Positions 10,295-19,574 of a stretch of 64,000 nt of DNA are shown piece after piece (within the stretch, counting starts at the first letter, position 1; each line of letters begins with the position of its first letter). Position numbers and translations under genes: made by a program. The stretch spans positions 372,001-436,000 of the forward strand of contig NZ_JARVRS010000001.1 of the NCBI RefSeq assembly GCF_030209575.1, written 5' to 3'. The notes below the pieces were generated by a model that had not been told where the DNA came from, did not search any database, and saw nothing but the letters and a program-made list of their open reading frames with translations. The stretch is from Leifsonia sp. fls2-241-R2A-40a. GTDB taxonomy: Bacteria; Actinomycetota; Actinomycetes; Actinomycetales; Microbacteriaceae.

Positions 10295-10312
10295 TCCCCC
10301 GCGGGACGCAGA

Positions 10313-10344
10313 ACGGCCCGGCCGACGTGAGTCGACCGGGCCGT
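10313..10344. terminator. Bidirectional hairpin between the His/Asp-rich gene and rplT
   Basis: ACGGCCCGG..CCGGGCCGT with an extended CGAC/GTCG stem, about 14 bp with one mismatch and a 4-nt loop, lying between convergent gene ends at 10294 and 10362. Confidence 0.65.
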
Positions 10345-10361
10345 TCGTGACGTGACGCGGG

Positions 10362-10754
10362 TTACGCGGCGGCGTCCGCCTTGGGGGCGGAGGTGTCGGC
10401 CGGGAGCGCCTTCTTGGCGGTCTCGACGAGCGCTGCGAAGGTCGCGGGCTCGGTGATGGCCAGGTCGGCGAGGATGCGACGGTCCACCTCGACGCCCGCC
10501 AGGCCCAGGCCCTGGATGAAGCGGTTGTAGGTGAGGCCGTTGGCACGGCTCGCGGCGTTGATCCGCTGGATCCAGAGGCGACGGAAGTCGCCCTTCTTCT
10601 GGCGGCGGTCACGGTATGCGTAGACGAGGGAGTGGGTGACCTGCTCCTTGGCCTTGCGGTAGAGGCGCGACCGCTGTCCGCGGTAGCCCTCGGCGCGCTC
10701 GAGGATGACCCGACGCTTCTTGTGGGCGTTGACCGCCCTCTTCACTCTTGCCAT
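10362..10754 (-). CDS. rplT: 50S ribosomal protein L20
   Basis: Early 23S rRNA-binding protein needed to begin 50S assembly. The N-terminus [15 protein letters not shown] and the conserved [20 protein letters not shown] region identify it. It has 130 residues because of an Ala/Lys-rich C-terminal tail slightly longer than the usual 118-120. Third gene of infC-rpmI-rplT, 41 nt after rpmI. In Firmicutes and E. coli L20 represses this operon; whether it does here is unknown. Confidence 0.98.
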   Translation of the reverse strand: MARVKRAVNAHKKRRVILERAEGYRGQRSRLYRKAKEQVTHSLVYAYRDRRQKKGDFRRLWIQRINAASRANGLTYNRFIQGLGLAGVEVDRRILADLAITEPATFAALVETAKKALPADTSAPKADAAA

Positions 10755-10795
10755 TAGTCGATTTCCTTAGTGTGTGAAAGTCTGCGTGCGAGTCG

Positions 10796-10989
10796 TTACT
10801 TGCCGAGCATCCGGCGGATGACCTTGGCGTCCACCTCGGGGACGACCTGCTCGGCGTTCAGGCGGCGCTTGCGGCTGCTCGACTTCACCTCGAGGTTGTG
10901 GCGCATCCCGGACTGCTGCTTCATGACCTTGCCGCTGCCGGTGATCTTGAAGCGCTTCTTGGCGCCGGAGTGGGTCTTCTGCTTGGGCA

Positions 10990-10990
<1 letters not shown>
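10796..10990 (-). CDS. rpmI: 50S ribosomal protein L35
   Basis: Sixty-four residues, [20 protein letters not shown] at the start, very basic, the standard L35 size and sequence. Its ATG shares one base with the infC stop (TAATG), so translation is coupled to infC. Part of the conserved infC-rpmI-rplT operon. Confidence 0.98.
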
Positions 10991-11646
<656 letters not shown>

Positions 11647-11900
11647 GTTTTTCTCCTCTGATCGAGCGATTCTTCAAGCCTCGGATCGTCTGGCGACGAT
11701 TCGGCGAAAGAGGAGGTTCCACGCACCAGCACGGCCTGCGAATCGTTCTTCGCAAGCCTGGTACAGCACCCTGACTACCACCGCGTTCACACGCAGTGGC
11801 GGAGTGCAACGACCCGGTAACCTGTAAAACGGTCAAGCGCGGGTGGGAGGAATCTCCACTTTCGTACCGGGACAGAAGTCCCGGAGCCCGAACGATTCTA
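11647..11900 (-). promoter_or_regulatory. infC promoter and structured 5' leader
   Basis: On the minus strand an extended -10 (TGTTAGAAT, hexamer at 11895-11900) would start a leader of about 240 nt. A perfect 7-bp hairpin with a 4-nt loop (CCGGGAC/GTCCCGG, 11867-11884) lies near its 5' end. An 8-codon GTG ORF (11833-11859, ending in TGA) follows, without a clear Shine-Dalgarno. The same interval must hold the promoter of the divergent DUF1844 gene; TAACCT at 11818-11823 on the plus strand is a candidate. Nothing resembling the Firmicutes L20 leader was recognised. Confidence 0.4.
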
Positions 11901-11913
11901 ACAGAGGAATGCA

Positions 11914-12288
11914 GTGAGCGACACATCCTTCGCCTTCTCCGACGCGGAGCACCATGACGACGACGTTGCCGAGGCGACGCGCGACATCGCGGAGGTGCCC
12001 GCCGTCGAGGTGATCACCACCACGGCCGTGCACCTGATGAGCGCGGCCGCCGTCAAGTGCGGGCTGGCCGACGACCCGGAGCACCAGACGGACCTGGATG
12101 AGGCGCGCAAGCTCATCGACGCCCTCGCGGGCCTGGTCACGGCCAGCGCGCAGCACATCGGCGACCAGCACGCTCGCAGCCTGCGCGACGGCCTGCGCTC
12201 CCTGCAGCTGGCGTTCCGCGAGGCGTCCGCCATCCCGGACGAGATCGGCAAGGGCCCCGGCGAGAAGTACACCGGCCCCGTCAGCTGA
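11914..12288 (+). CDS. DUF1844 domain protein
   Basis: One hundred and twenty-four residues, soluble and acidic at both ends. The core VEVITTTAVHLMSAAAVKCGL...ARKLIDALAGLVTAS matches the DUF1844 family, which is widespread next to infC in actinobacteria. Function is not established. A GTG start at 11914 follows AGAGGAA at normal spacing. It is divergent from infC and followed after 1 nt by the gamma-glutamyltransferase gene, so these two are likely co-transcribed. Confidence 0.85.
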   Translation: MSDTSFAFSDAEHHDDDVAEATRDIAEVPAVEVITTTAVHLMSAAAVKCGLADDPEHQTDLDEARKLIDALAGLVTASAQHIGDQHARSLRDGLRSLQLAFREASAIPDEIGKGPGEKYTGPVS

Positions 12289-12289
12289 C

Positions 12290-14086
12290 ATGGCCTTCAC
12301 GCCGCCTCCCGCGTTCACGACGCGCCCCACCCTGCAGGGCACGTTCGGGATGTCCGCATCCACCCACTGGCTGGCGACGGCGGCGGCCCAGGCCGTGCTG
12401 GAGCGCGGCGGCAACGCGTTCGACGCGGCAGCCGCCGGTGCGTTCGTGCTGCACGTCGTCGAACCGCACCTCAACGGTCCGGGCGGCGACCTCGTGGCGC
12501 TCTTCGCCACGGCCGATGACCCGACGCCGGTGGTGCTCTCGGGCCAGGGACCGGCCCCGGCCGGCGCGACGCGCGAGCACTATCTGGCCGAGGGACTGGA
12601 GCTGGTGCCCGGCTCGGGCGCTCTGGCCGCGGCCGTCCCGGGCGCCGTCGATGCGTGGCTGCTGCTCCTGAAGGACCACGGCACGTGGGAACTGGCGGAC
12701 GTGCTCGCGTTCGCCATCGGCTACGCCGAGGGCGGGCATCCCGTGCTGGAGCGGGTGTGTGCGACGATCCGGCGCGTGGCGCCGCTCTTCGCCGAGCACT
12801 GGCCGACGTCGGCGGAGCGCTGGATGCCCGGCGGTCGCATCCCGGAGCCGGGCGACCTCGTCGTCGACCCCGCCTACGCACGGGTGCTCCGCGGCCTGAT
12901 CGCGGCAGGCGACGGCGCGGCGACGCGGGAGGAGCGCATCGAAGCGGCCCGCACCGAGTGGGCCACGGGGACGGTCGCCCAGGCGATCGCCGCCTTCGTC
13001 CGCACTCCGCACCGCCACTCGGACGGCGCCGACCATGCCGGCGTGATCGCCGAGTCCGACTTCGCCGGCTACCGGGCCGGCTACGAGGATGCGGTGACCC
13101 TGGAGTTCCGCGGTCACACCATCGCGAAAACGGGCGCCTGGGGCCAGGGCCCGGCGCTGCTGGAGACCCTCGCCATCCTGGACGGCTTCCCGGACGAGCG
13201 GCTCGACCCCTCGACCGAGCTCGGCGCGCACACGGTGCTGGAGGCCCAGAAGCTCGCGTACGCCGACCGGGACGCCTACTTCGGCGACACGGAGGTGCCG
13301 CTCGACACCCTGCTCTCCCCCGCGTACGCCGCCGAGCGCCGCGCGCTGATCGGCGAGCGGGCGTCGGCGGAGTTCCGGCCCGGCGCGGTCCCCGGCGTCG
13401 AGCCGTTCGCGCTCCCGCTCCGGACGGAGTACACGCCGCCGTCGGGCGTCGCGAGTGAAGGCGTCGGCGAGCCGACGGTCTCCCGCAGCGGCGAGACGCG
13501 CGGCGACACCTGCCACATCGACGTCGTCGACCGCTGGGGCAACATCGTGTCGGCGACGCCGTCCGGCGGCTGGCTGCAGTCGTCGCCGACCATCCCGGAG
13601 CTCGGATTCTGCCTCGGCACGCGCCTGCAGATGACCTGGCTGGAAGAGGGCGGCGCCTCCACCCTCGTCCCGGGCCGCCGTCCGCGCACGACGCTCACCC
13701 CCACGATCGTGCTGCGCGACGGGGTGCCGGTGACCGCGCTGGGGTCCCCGGGCGGCGACCAGCAGGACCAGTGGCAGCTGCTCTACCTGCTGCGCACGAT
13801 CGTCGGCGGCTACACCCCGCAGCAGGCGATCGACGCTCCCGCCCTGCACACCACGTCGATCGCGGAGTCGTTCTGGCCGCGGACGTGGGAGCCCGCCGGT
13901 GCCGTGGTCGAGGACCGGCTGGGTGACGCGGTCATCGCGGCGCTCGAAGCGCGCGGCCACCGGGTGACGCGCGCCGGCGACTGGACGCTGGGACGGCTGA
14001 GCTCGGTGAGCCGCGAACCGGCGACCGGACTGCTCTCGGCGGCGGCCAATCCACGCGGGATGCAGGGGTACGCGGCAGGGCGCTGA
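12290..14086 (+). CDS. Gamma-glutamyltransferase-family Ntn hydrolase
   Basis: Family enzymes cleave or transfer gamma-glutamyl groups, or act as acylases, after self-processing at a Thr. Of 598 residues, the N-terminal part has NAFDAAAAGAFVLHVVEPHLNGPGG and the likely nucleophile is Thr407 in GDTCHIDVVDRWGN, equivalent to the TTH motif. Downstream GSPGGDQQDQWQLLYLLRTIV is the conserved region near the active site. No signal peptide is apparent, so a cytosolic role is suggested, unlike classical periplasmic GGT. The ATG at 12290 is 1 nt after the DUF1844 stop. Mycothiol organisms use GGT relatives for various substrates, so the true substrate is uncertain. Confidence 0.88.
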   Translation: MAFTPPPAFTTRPTLQGTFGMSASTHWLATAAAQAVLERGGNAFDAAAAGAFVLHVVEPHLNGPGGDLVALFATADDPTPVVLSGQGPAPAGATREHYLAEGLELVPGSGALAAAVPGAVDAWLLLLKDHGTWELADVLAFAIGYAEGGHPVLERVCATIRRVAPLFAEHWPTSAERWMPGGRIPEPGDLVVDPAYARVLRGLIAAGDGAATREERIEAARTEWATGTVAQAIAAFVRTPHRHSDGADHAGVIAESDFAGYRAGYEDAVTLEFRGHTIAKTGAWGQGPALLETLAILDGFPDERLDPSTELGAHTVLEAQKLAYADRDAYFGDTEVPLDTLLSPAYAAERRALIGERASAEFRPGAVPGVEPFALPLRTEYTPPSGVASEGVGEPTVSRSGETRGDTCHIDVVDRWGNIVSATPSGGWLQSSPTIPELGFCLGTRLQMTWLEEGGASTLVPGRRPRTTLTPTIVLRDGVPVTALGSPGGDQQDQWQLLYLLRTIVGGYTPQQAIDAPALHTTSIAESFWPRTWEPAGAVVEDRLGDAVIAALEARGHRVTRAGDWTLGRLSSVSREPATGLLSAAANPRGMQGYAAGR

Positions 14087-14116
14087 ATGCCGCCGGCCGC
14101 ACTCGACCGGAGAAGG

Positions 14117-15496
14117 TCAGCCCGCCGCCTCCACCGCGCGACGCACCGCCGCCACCGTTCGCCCGGCCTCCGCGGCATCCGTCAGCCAGTTGCTCACCGA
14201 GAACCGCAGGACGGCCCGTCCGTGCCACACCGACGGCGAGGCGAGGGCGTCGCCTCCGGCCAGCAACGCCGCGCCGACCGCGCGGGTTCGCTCGTCGGTC
14301 CCGAACGCCGCGCACACCTGCGTGTAGACCACGTCGTTGAGCACCTCGGCCCCGGGGATCGCGCGGATGCCGTCCGCGATCACCTGCGCGGAGTCGGCGA
14401 GCTGCTGCACCAGCTCGGCCACGCCGTCCCGTCCGAGCTGGGCGAGCGTCGCGTAGACGGGCAGCCCGCGCGCACGGCGCGACAGCTCCAGCACGCGGTC
14501 CGCCGGGTCGGCGACGTCGGCCGACGACGCCAGGTACGCTGCGTGCTGCGCGACCGCCCGGTGCAGCGCCTCCGCGTCGGCCACGGCCGCGATCCCGCAG
14601 TCATAGGGCACGTTGAGCGTCTTGTGCGCATCCGTCGCCCAGGAGTCGGCGCGTTCGAGACCCGAGGTCAGGTGCCGCAGGCCCGGCGCGGCAGCGGCCC
14701 ACAGCCCGAACGCGCCGTCGACGTGCACCCACGCCCCCGCCTCGTGCGCGATATCGGTGAGCTCCCCCAGCGGATCGAATGCGCCCGAGTGGATGTTCCC
14801 CGCCTGCAGGCACACGATCGCCGGGCCACTGCCCTCGGCGAGCGCCGCCCGCAGCGCGTCCGCGCGCATCCTGCCCTGGTCGTCCGCCTCGACCACCCGG
14901 CCGCGTCCGAGGCCCGCGACGAGGCCCGAGCTGTCCACCGATCCATGCCGCTCCGCCCCGACGAGGAATCGGATGCGCGGCCCCCCGGCGAGCCCCTGCG
15001 CGGCGGCATCCCAGCCCGCGCGCCGGAGCACCTCATCCCTCGCGGCGACCAGGCCGACCAGGCTGGCGACCGTCGCACCCGTCACGAAACCGACCTCCGC
15101 GGTCGTCGGCAGGCCGAGCACGTCGTTCAGCCAGGCGGCCGCCAGCTCCTCCGCCGCGACGACACCCGGGGTCACCGTCCGCAGTCCGGTGTTCTGGTCC
15201 CATGCGGAGACGAGCCAGTCGGCCCCGAGCGACACGGGCTGGACACCGCCCATGACCCAGCCGTGGAAGCGCGGCGACCCGATCCGCATCAGTCCCGGCT
15301 CGATCGCCTCGGCCATGCGCCGCAGCACCTCCGGCGCCCCCGGACCCCGGTCCGGCAGCTCGCGCCCCAGCCCATCCTTCACCTGATCCACATCGGCCGT
15401 CGGCGGGATGCTCTCCTCGCGCACACCGCCGAGCCAGCGCCCGGCGAGCGAGACAGCATCGTCGAGGGCCGGGCCGTACGCTTCCCGATCGCTCAC
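14117..15496 (-). CDS. Group II PLP-dependent decarboxylase
   Basis: Fold-type I enzyme of the aromatic-amino-acid/glutamate decarboxylase group. Lys292 in TDAHKTLNVPYDCG is the PLP lysine, VHVDGAFGLWAA supplies the ring-contacting Asp, and FVTGATVASLVGLVAARDE lies in the phosphate-binding part. It has 459 residues and starts at a GTG six bases after a TAGCAT -10, i.e. probably leaderless. It ends 30 nt from the convergent gamma-glutamyltransferase. The substrate (aromatic amino acid, histidine or other) cannot be told. Downstream of a divergently unrelated amidase by 71 nt. Confidence 0.88.
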   Translation of the reverse strand: MSDREAYGPALDDAVSLAGRWLGGVREESIPPTADVDQVKDGLGRELPDRGPGAPEVLRRMAEAIEPGLMRIGSPRFHGWVMGGVQPVSLGADWLVSAWDQNTGLRTVTPGVVAAEELAAAWLNDVLGLPTTAEVGFVTGATVASLVGLVAARDEVLRRAGWDAAAQGLAGGPRIRFLVGAERHGSVDSSGLVAGLGRGRVVEADDQGRMRADALRAALAEGSGPAIVCLQAGNIHSGAFDPLGELTDIAHEAGAWVHVDGAFGLWAAAAPGLRHLTSGLERADSWATDAHKTLNVPYDCGIAAVADAEALHRAVAQHAAYLASSADVADPADRVLELSRRARGLPVYATLAQLGRDGVAELVQQLADSAQVIADGIRAIPGAEVLNDVVYTQVCAAFGTDERTRAVGAALLAGGDALASPSVWHGRAVLRFSVSNWLTDAAEAGRTVAAVRRAVEAAG

Positions 15497-15567
15497 ACGC
15501 GCATGCTAGCGGCGGCCGATGCCGCGAGGCCAGGGAGTGCCGGACGCGAAACAGGACGCCGTCGGAC

Positions 15568-16995
15568 CTACCAGACCGGCGGACGGCGGTCCGCCCAGCG
15601 GATGCGGCGCTCCAGCTGGGTGGCGAGCGACAGCAGGGTCCGCTCCCCGCCCGGCCGGCCGATCAGCTGAACGCCCATCGGAAGGCCGTCGTCCGTCTGC
15701 GACACGGGCAGCACGATCGCCGGGAGGCCGGTCACGTTGAGCATCGACGTGAAGGGGGTGTACTGGACCTGCTGCTCGAAGTTGCGCTCCCCGTCCTGCT
15801 GGTCGTACCAGCCGATCGGACGCGGGGTCATCGCCATCGCGGGCGTCAGCACGGCGTCGAAGGACGACAGCTGCCTGATGAACGAACGCTCGTACGCGGT
15901 GAGCGTCGACAGGGCCTCGCTGAGCTCGCGCGCGCTGAGGGCGCGCCCCCGCTCGACCAGCCACGCGGTCAGCGGTTCGAGCAGGTCGAGCACTTCTCCC
16001 TCGGCCGGGATGCGCGCCGCGCCCGCCTGCCAGATCGTCCGGAAGGCCGGTGCGTAGGTGTCGTCCGGTTCGAGCGCCGTCTCCTCGACCCCATGACCGA
16101 GCGACGCGAACGCGTCGACCGCCGCGGCGAGCGCGTCGGTCGCTTCCGGCGCGATCGCGATGTCGTAGGCGCCGTCCCAGGCGGAGGTCGTCATGACGCC
16201 CAGCTGGTACCGACCCTCGCCGCGCACGGCCGTGCCGAGGAACGGACCGTCGTCGTCGTACGGCGCGCGCAGCGTGTAGTGGTGGTCGATCCGCCCGTTG
16301 CGCTTCGCGATCATCCCGTCGAGCAGGAGGGCGGCATCCGTCGTCGTGCGGGCGATCGGGCCGTCGACGACGAGCCCAGCGAGGGAGGCGATACCGCTGC
16401 CCGCCGGGACGAGACCGCGCGACGGCTTCAAACCGACCAGCCCGCAGGCCGCGGCCGGGATGCGGATGGATCCGCCGCCGTCAGAGCCCGGGGCGAACGG
16501 GAGCATCCCCGCCGCCACCGCGGCCGCGGCTCCCCCGCTCGACCCTCCTGCGCCGCGCTCCGGGTTCCACGGGTTGCGGGCGGGCGGAGCCGCCAGCGAC
16601 TCGGTGTAGGCGGGAAGCCCGAACTCCGGCGCGTTCGTCTTGCCCAGGCTGACGGCGCCGGCCTCGTCCAGAGTCTCGACGATCTCGTCGCTGGTCTCCG
16701 GCACGAAGTCGGCCATGGCGCGCGACCCGAAGCCCGTCGGCACGCCGGCGCGCATCCACAGGTCTTTGTCGCCGGAGGGGAGCCCCCACAGCGGTGCGGT
16801 CTTCGGGACGCGTTCGGCGACTTCGTCGGCGCGCTGGAGGGCGCGTTCCCGCGTGACTGTGACGAAGGCGCCCAACTCCGGGTTGAGACGCTCGATGCGG
16901 TCGAGGTAGTGCGAGGCGAGCTCTCGGGGCGAGACGCGCCCCGTCTGGAGCTCCTGCCAGAGCGCGAGTGCAGTCAGCTCGTGGAGGTCGGCCAT
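15568..16995 (-). CDS. Amidase-signature family amidase
   Basis: Hydrolyses an amide bond using a Ser-cisSer-Lys triad. The triad is complete: Lys77 in SGDKDLW, Ser152 in GGSSGG and Ser176 in GSDGGGSIRIPA, with the same 75 and 24 residue spacings as well-studied family members. Its 475 residues are normal. There is no GatB or GatC neighbour, so this is a free-standing amidase, not GatA. The ATG at 16995 is six bases after a TAGCCT -10 (leaderless). Substrate unknown. Confidence 0.92.
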   Translation of the reverse strand: MADLHELTALALWQELQTGRVSPRELASHYLDRIERLNPELGAFVTVTRERALQRADEVAERVPKTAPLWGLPSGDKDLWMRAGVPTGFGSRAMADFVPETSDEIVETLDEAGAVSLGKTNAPEFGLPAYTESLAAPPARNPWNPERGAGGSSGGAAAAVAAGMLPFAPGSDGGGSIRIPAAACGLVGLKPSRGLVPAGSGIASLAGLVVDGPIARTTTDAALLLDGMIAKRNGRIDHHYTLRAPYDDDGPFLGTAVRGEGRYQLGVMTTSAWDGAYDIAIAPEATDALAAAVDAFASLGHGVEETALEPDDTYAPAFRTIWQAGAARIPAEGEVLDLLEPLTAWLVERGRALSARELSEALSTLTAYERSFIRQLSSFDAVLTPAMAMTPRPIGWYDQQDGERNFEQQVQYTPFTSMLNVTGLPAIVLPVSQTDDGLPMGVQLIGRPGGERTLLSLATQLERRIRWADRRPPVW

Positions 16996-17017
16996 GGGCT
17001 CAGGCTATCCGAGCCGA

Positions 17018-18163
17018 TCACCCGTCGCGCGGCGCCTGCAGGAAGTCGATGATGGCCCGGTTGAACGCCGCGGGGTCGACGTTGTACTCCCAGCCGTGCT
17101 CGGCCGGCGGCAGCTCGACGAGGCGTACCAGCTGCGGATTCGCCATCGCGAACATCACGGACGACGAGAACGGGACCACCCTGTCGCCGTCCGAGTGGAT
17201 GACGAGGGCCGGCACCGCGAGCCGGCCCGGCCGCACCCAATCCAGCCGGTCGAACACGATCGGCTCGGGGAGGCCGGCACGCGCACTCATGCGCCGGTCG
17301 CCCAGTGCCCGGATCGCGAGCGGGGCCGCCCAGCCGGCGACGCCCTGATCGACCGCGGTGTGCCGGATGGCGGCACGCCAGTCCGTGACGGGGCCGACCA
17401 GGACGAGCCGGTCGATGGCGGCCCGGTGGACGCTGCGCTCCGCCAGCTGAAGAGCGATCGCGCCGCCCAGCGACCATCCGACCAGCACGATGCGCTGTGC
17501 CTGGTGATCGAGTGCGTAGGCGATGGCCGCCTCCACGTCCTCCCACTCTGTCTGCCCGAGCGCGGAGACGCCGCCCGGCGCATCCGGCGCCTCGCCGTCG
17601 CCCCGGAAGGACACGACCAGCGACGGGATCCCCAGGGCGTCGGTGGCGGGCACCGACCGCAGCACCGTCACCCGCGTGGTGTTCAGGCCGTGGATGTGGA
17701 TGGCCCAGACCGGAGCCGGACGTCCCGGTTCGCTCGGCTCGATCAGCCAGGCCGGCGCGGTGCCGCCGGCCACCTCGAGCCCGATCTCGCGGTGGCACCG
17801 CCGCAGCGACGCCGGGTCCGGGTGGACGTGGGCCGTCCAGTGGCCTCGCCGCGCCGACGCGAGGTCGCCGCTGACCGTGAGCAGTTCGCGCGTCACCGTC
17901 CCGGTGGTCCGGTCGTGGGCCTTCGCCGGGCCGACCACGGCGTGACCGGCGCTCCCGAACCAGAGACCGAACTGCCCCCGGTGAAGCGTCCGCCGGTCGG
18001 CTTCGAGCGTCACCGTGGTGTCGGTGCTCGAGTGGATGCGCGTCAGCGCTCCCGGGCGCGGCGCCACGACCGCTCGCGCGTAGGCCACTCCGACGCGGCG
18101 CACCGCCCACCAGGCGAGGAGCGAGAGCAGCCCTGCGCCCAGCACCGCAGCGAGTATCCCCAT
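17018..18163 (-). CDS. Membrane-anchored alpha/beta hydrolase
   Basis: Serine hydrolase of 381 residues. Residues 1-22 form one membrane segment (MGILAAVLGAGLLSLLAWWA), then about 130 residues of unassigned sequence, then the alpha/beta fold. Ser231 in GWSLGG is the nucleophile, the Asp is in HSDGDRVVP and the His in AEHGWEYN near the C-terminus; HIHGLNTTR holds the oxyanion region. Homologues are usually annotated as esterase or acyl-peptidase-like; the substrate is unknown. It lies 22 nt upstream of the amidase on the same strand, so they may share a transcript although the amidase also has its own -10 box. Confidence 0.88.
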   Translation of the reverse strand: MGILAAVLGAGLLSLLAWWAVRRVGVAYARAVVAPRPGALTRIHSSTDTTVTLEADRRTLHRGQFGLWFGSAGHAVVGPAKAHDRTTGTVTRELLTVSGDLASARRGHWTAHVHPDPASLRRCHREIGLEVAGGTAPAWLIEPSEPGRPAPVWAIHIHGLNTTRVTVLRSVPATDALGIPSLVVSFRGDGEAPDAPGGVSALGQTEWEDVEAAIAYALDHQAQRIVLVGWSLGGAIALQLAERSVHRAAIDRLVLVGPVTDWRAAIRHTAVDQGVAGWAAPLAIRALGDRRMSARAGLPEPIVFDRLDWVRPGRLAVPALVIHSDGDRVVPFSSSVMFAMANPQLVRLVELPPAEHGWEYNVDPAAFNRAIIDFLQAPRDG

Positions 18164-18211
18164 ACCCGTAGGACGAATCCGTCTCCCGCTTCATGACGGC
18201 GGAACCGGGTC

Positions 18212-18268
18212 TTGACAACGACCGCGTGCACCTGGTTGGTTAGTTACATGAGTAATGAACCGGTGAAG
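18212..18268 (+). promoter_or_regulatory. Promoter and possible operator of the GntR/ABC operon
   Basis: A consensus -35 TTGACA is at 18212-18217, but the best -10 match (TAGTTA, 18241-18246) is too far for normal spacing, so the promoter is uncertain. A short palindrome TTAC-N4-GTAA (18244-18255) lies between it and GGTGAAG (18262-18268), the probable Shine-Dalgarno of the GntR gene. YtrA-type repressors usually bind at such a place in their own promoter. Confidence 0.4.
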
Positions 18269-18273
18269 CTCGG

Positions 18274-18660
18274 ATGATCGACGAAGGCAAGCCGATCTTC
18301 GTCCAGATCGCCGAACAGATCGAGAACGACATCATCGACGGGGTGTACCCCGCCGAGACCCAGGTGCCGTCCACGAACGAGTTCGCCGCTTTCTACCGGA
18401 TCAACCCCGCGACGGCGGGCAAAGGCGTGAACCTCCTGGTCGACGAGGGGGTCCTCTACAAGAAGCGAGGAATCGGCATGTTCGTCTCCGACGGAGCGCG
18501 CGAGCGGCTCGTGGCCAAGCGGCGCGACGCCTTCAGCGACCAGTACCTCCGCCCCCTGCTCGTCGAGGCCGCCAAGCTCGGCATCGACCCCGACCAGCTC
18601 ACCCGGATGATCCACACGGCCGCCCAGCCGGCCGTCCAGACGAGAGGAGTGCGCGCATGA
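18274..18660 (+). CDS. GntR-family regulator, YtrA subfamily
   Basis: One hundred and twenty-eight residues. The winged helix (PIFVQIAEQIENDIIDGVYPAETQVPSTNEFA) is followed by KRGIGMFVSDGARERL, and then only a short helical tail, which is the YtrA layout without a large ligand domain. It overlaps the ABC ATPase gene by 4 nt (ATGA) and so controls its own operon by analogy with other YtrA systems, which respond to cell-wall-active compounds. Repression of the downstream ABC genes is inferred. Confidence 0.93.
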   Translation: MIDEGKPIFVQIAEQIENDIIDGVYPAETQVPSTNEFAAFYRINPATAGKGVNLLVDEGVLYKKRGIGMFVSDGARERLVAKRRDAFSDQYLRPLLVEAAKLGIDPDQLTRMIHTAAQPAVQTRGVRA

Positions 18661-19574
18661 GCGCCGCCCCCGCACCGACCTCCATCGCACCCGCGGTGCA
18701 GGTATCGGGCCTGACCAAGCGGTTCGGGTCGTTCACCGCGATCGACGACGTCTCCCTGACCATCAAGCCCGGCCGCGTCCACGGGCTGCTCGGCCGCAAC
18801 GGCGCCGGGAAGACCACGCTCATGCAGCTCATCACCGGGCAGGACTTCGCGACGCGCGGCGACATCCACGTGTTCGGCGAGAAGCCGACCGAGAACGCAC
18901 GCGTGCTGCAGAACATCTGCTTCATCAAGGAGAGCCAGCGCTACCCGGACGACTTCCAGCCCAAGCACGTGCTGCGCAGCGCGCCGTGGTTCTTCGAGAA
19001 CTGGGACGCCGAGTTCGCGGAGCAGCTGGTCGACGAGTTCCGCCTCCCGCTGAACCGCCGCATCAAGAAGCTGTCCCGCGGCCAGCTGTCCGCCGTCGGC
19101 GTGATCGTGGGGCTCGCCTCCCGGGCACCGCTGACGTTCTTCGACGAGCCGTACCTCGGTCTCGACGCGGTCGCCCGGCAGCTCTTCTACGATCGGCTGC
19201 TCGAAGACTTCGCCGAGCACCCGCGCACCGTCGTGCTCTCCACGCACCTCATCGACGAAGTCGCCAACCTGCTGGAGCACGTCATCGTCATCGACCGGGG
19301 CCGCATCCTGATGGATGAGGACGCCGAGACGCTGCGCACGTCGGCGAGCACCGTGGTGGGACCGCGGAGCGCCGTCGACGAGTTCGTCCGAAGCCGCGAG
19401 GTCATCCACCGCGACGGCATCGGCGGCCTCGCCTCCGTCACCGTGGCAGGCCTCGGCCCGTCCGACCGCGCTCAGGCCGCGGCCGCCGGACTGGAGCTCG
19501 CACCGGTCTCCCTCCAGCAGTTGATCGTCCGCAGGACCGACGTCCGTGAGACAGGAATCGAGCAGACCGCATGA
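18657..19574 (+). CDS. ABC transporter ATP-binding protein
   Basis: Energises the permease encoded next to it. Walker A GRNGAGKTTL, a signature of the form KLSRGQLSAV in place of LSGGQ, Walker B LTFFDEPYLGLD and H-loop STHLIDEV are all present in 305 residues. The Ser-Arg in the signature is typical of YtrB-like ATPases. A roughly 90-residue C-terminal extension follows the nucleotide-binding domain. Coupled to the GntR gene (ATGA) and to the permease gene (ATGA), making a three-gene operon. Confidence 0.94.
   Translation: MSAAPAPTSIAPAVQVSGLTKRFGSFTAIDDVSLTIKPGRVHGLLGRNGAGKTTLMQLITGQDFATRGDIHVFGEKPTENARVLQNICFIKESQRYPDDFQPKHVLRSAPWFFENWDAEFAEQLVDEFRLPLNRRIKKLSRGQLSAVGVIVGLASRAPLTFFDEPYLGLDAVARQLFYDRLLEDFAEHPRTVVLSTHLIDEVANLLEHVIVIDRGRILMDEDAETLRTSASTVVGPRSAVDEFVRSREVIHRDGIGGLASVTVAGLGPSDRAQAAAAGLELAPVSLQQLIVRRTDVRETGIEQTA

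Noticed and set aside
15568-16995. GatA subunit of the amidotransferase
   Set aside because: No gatB or gatC nearby, and the sequence outside the triad resembles free-standing amidases.
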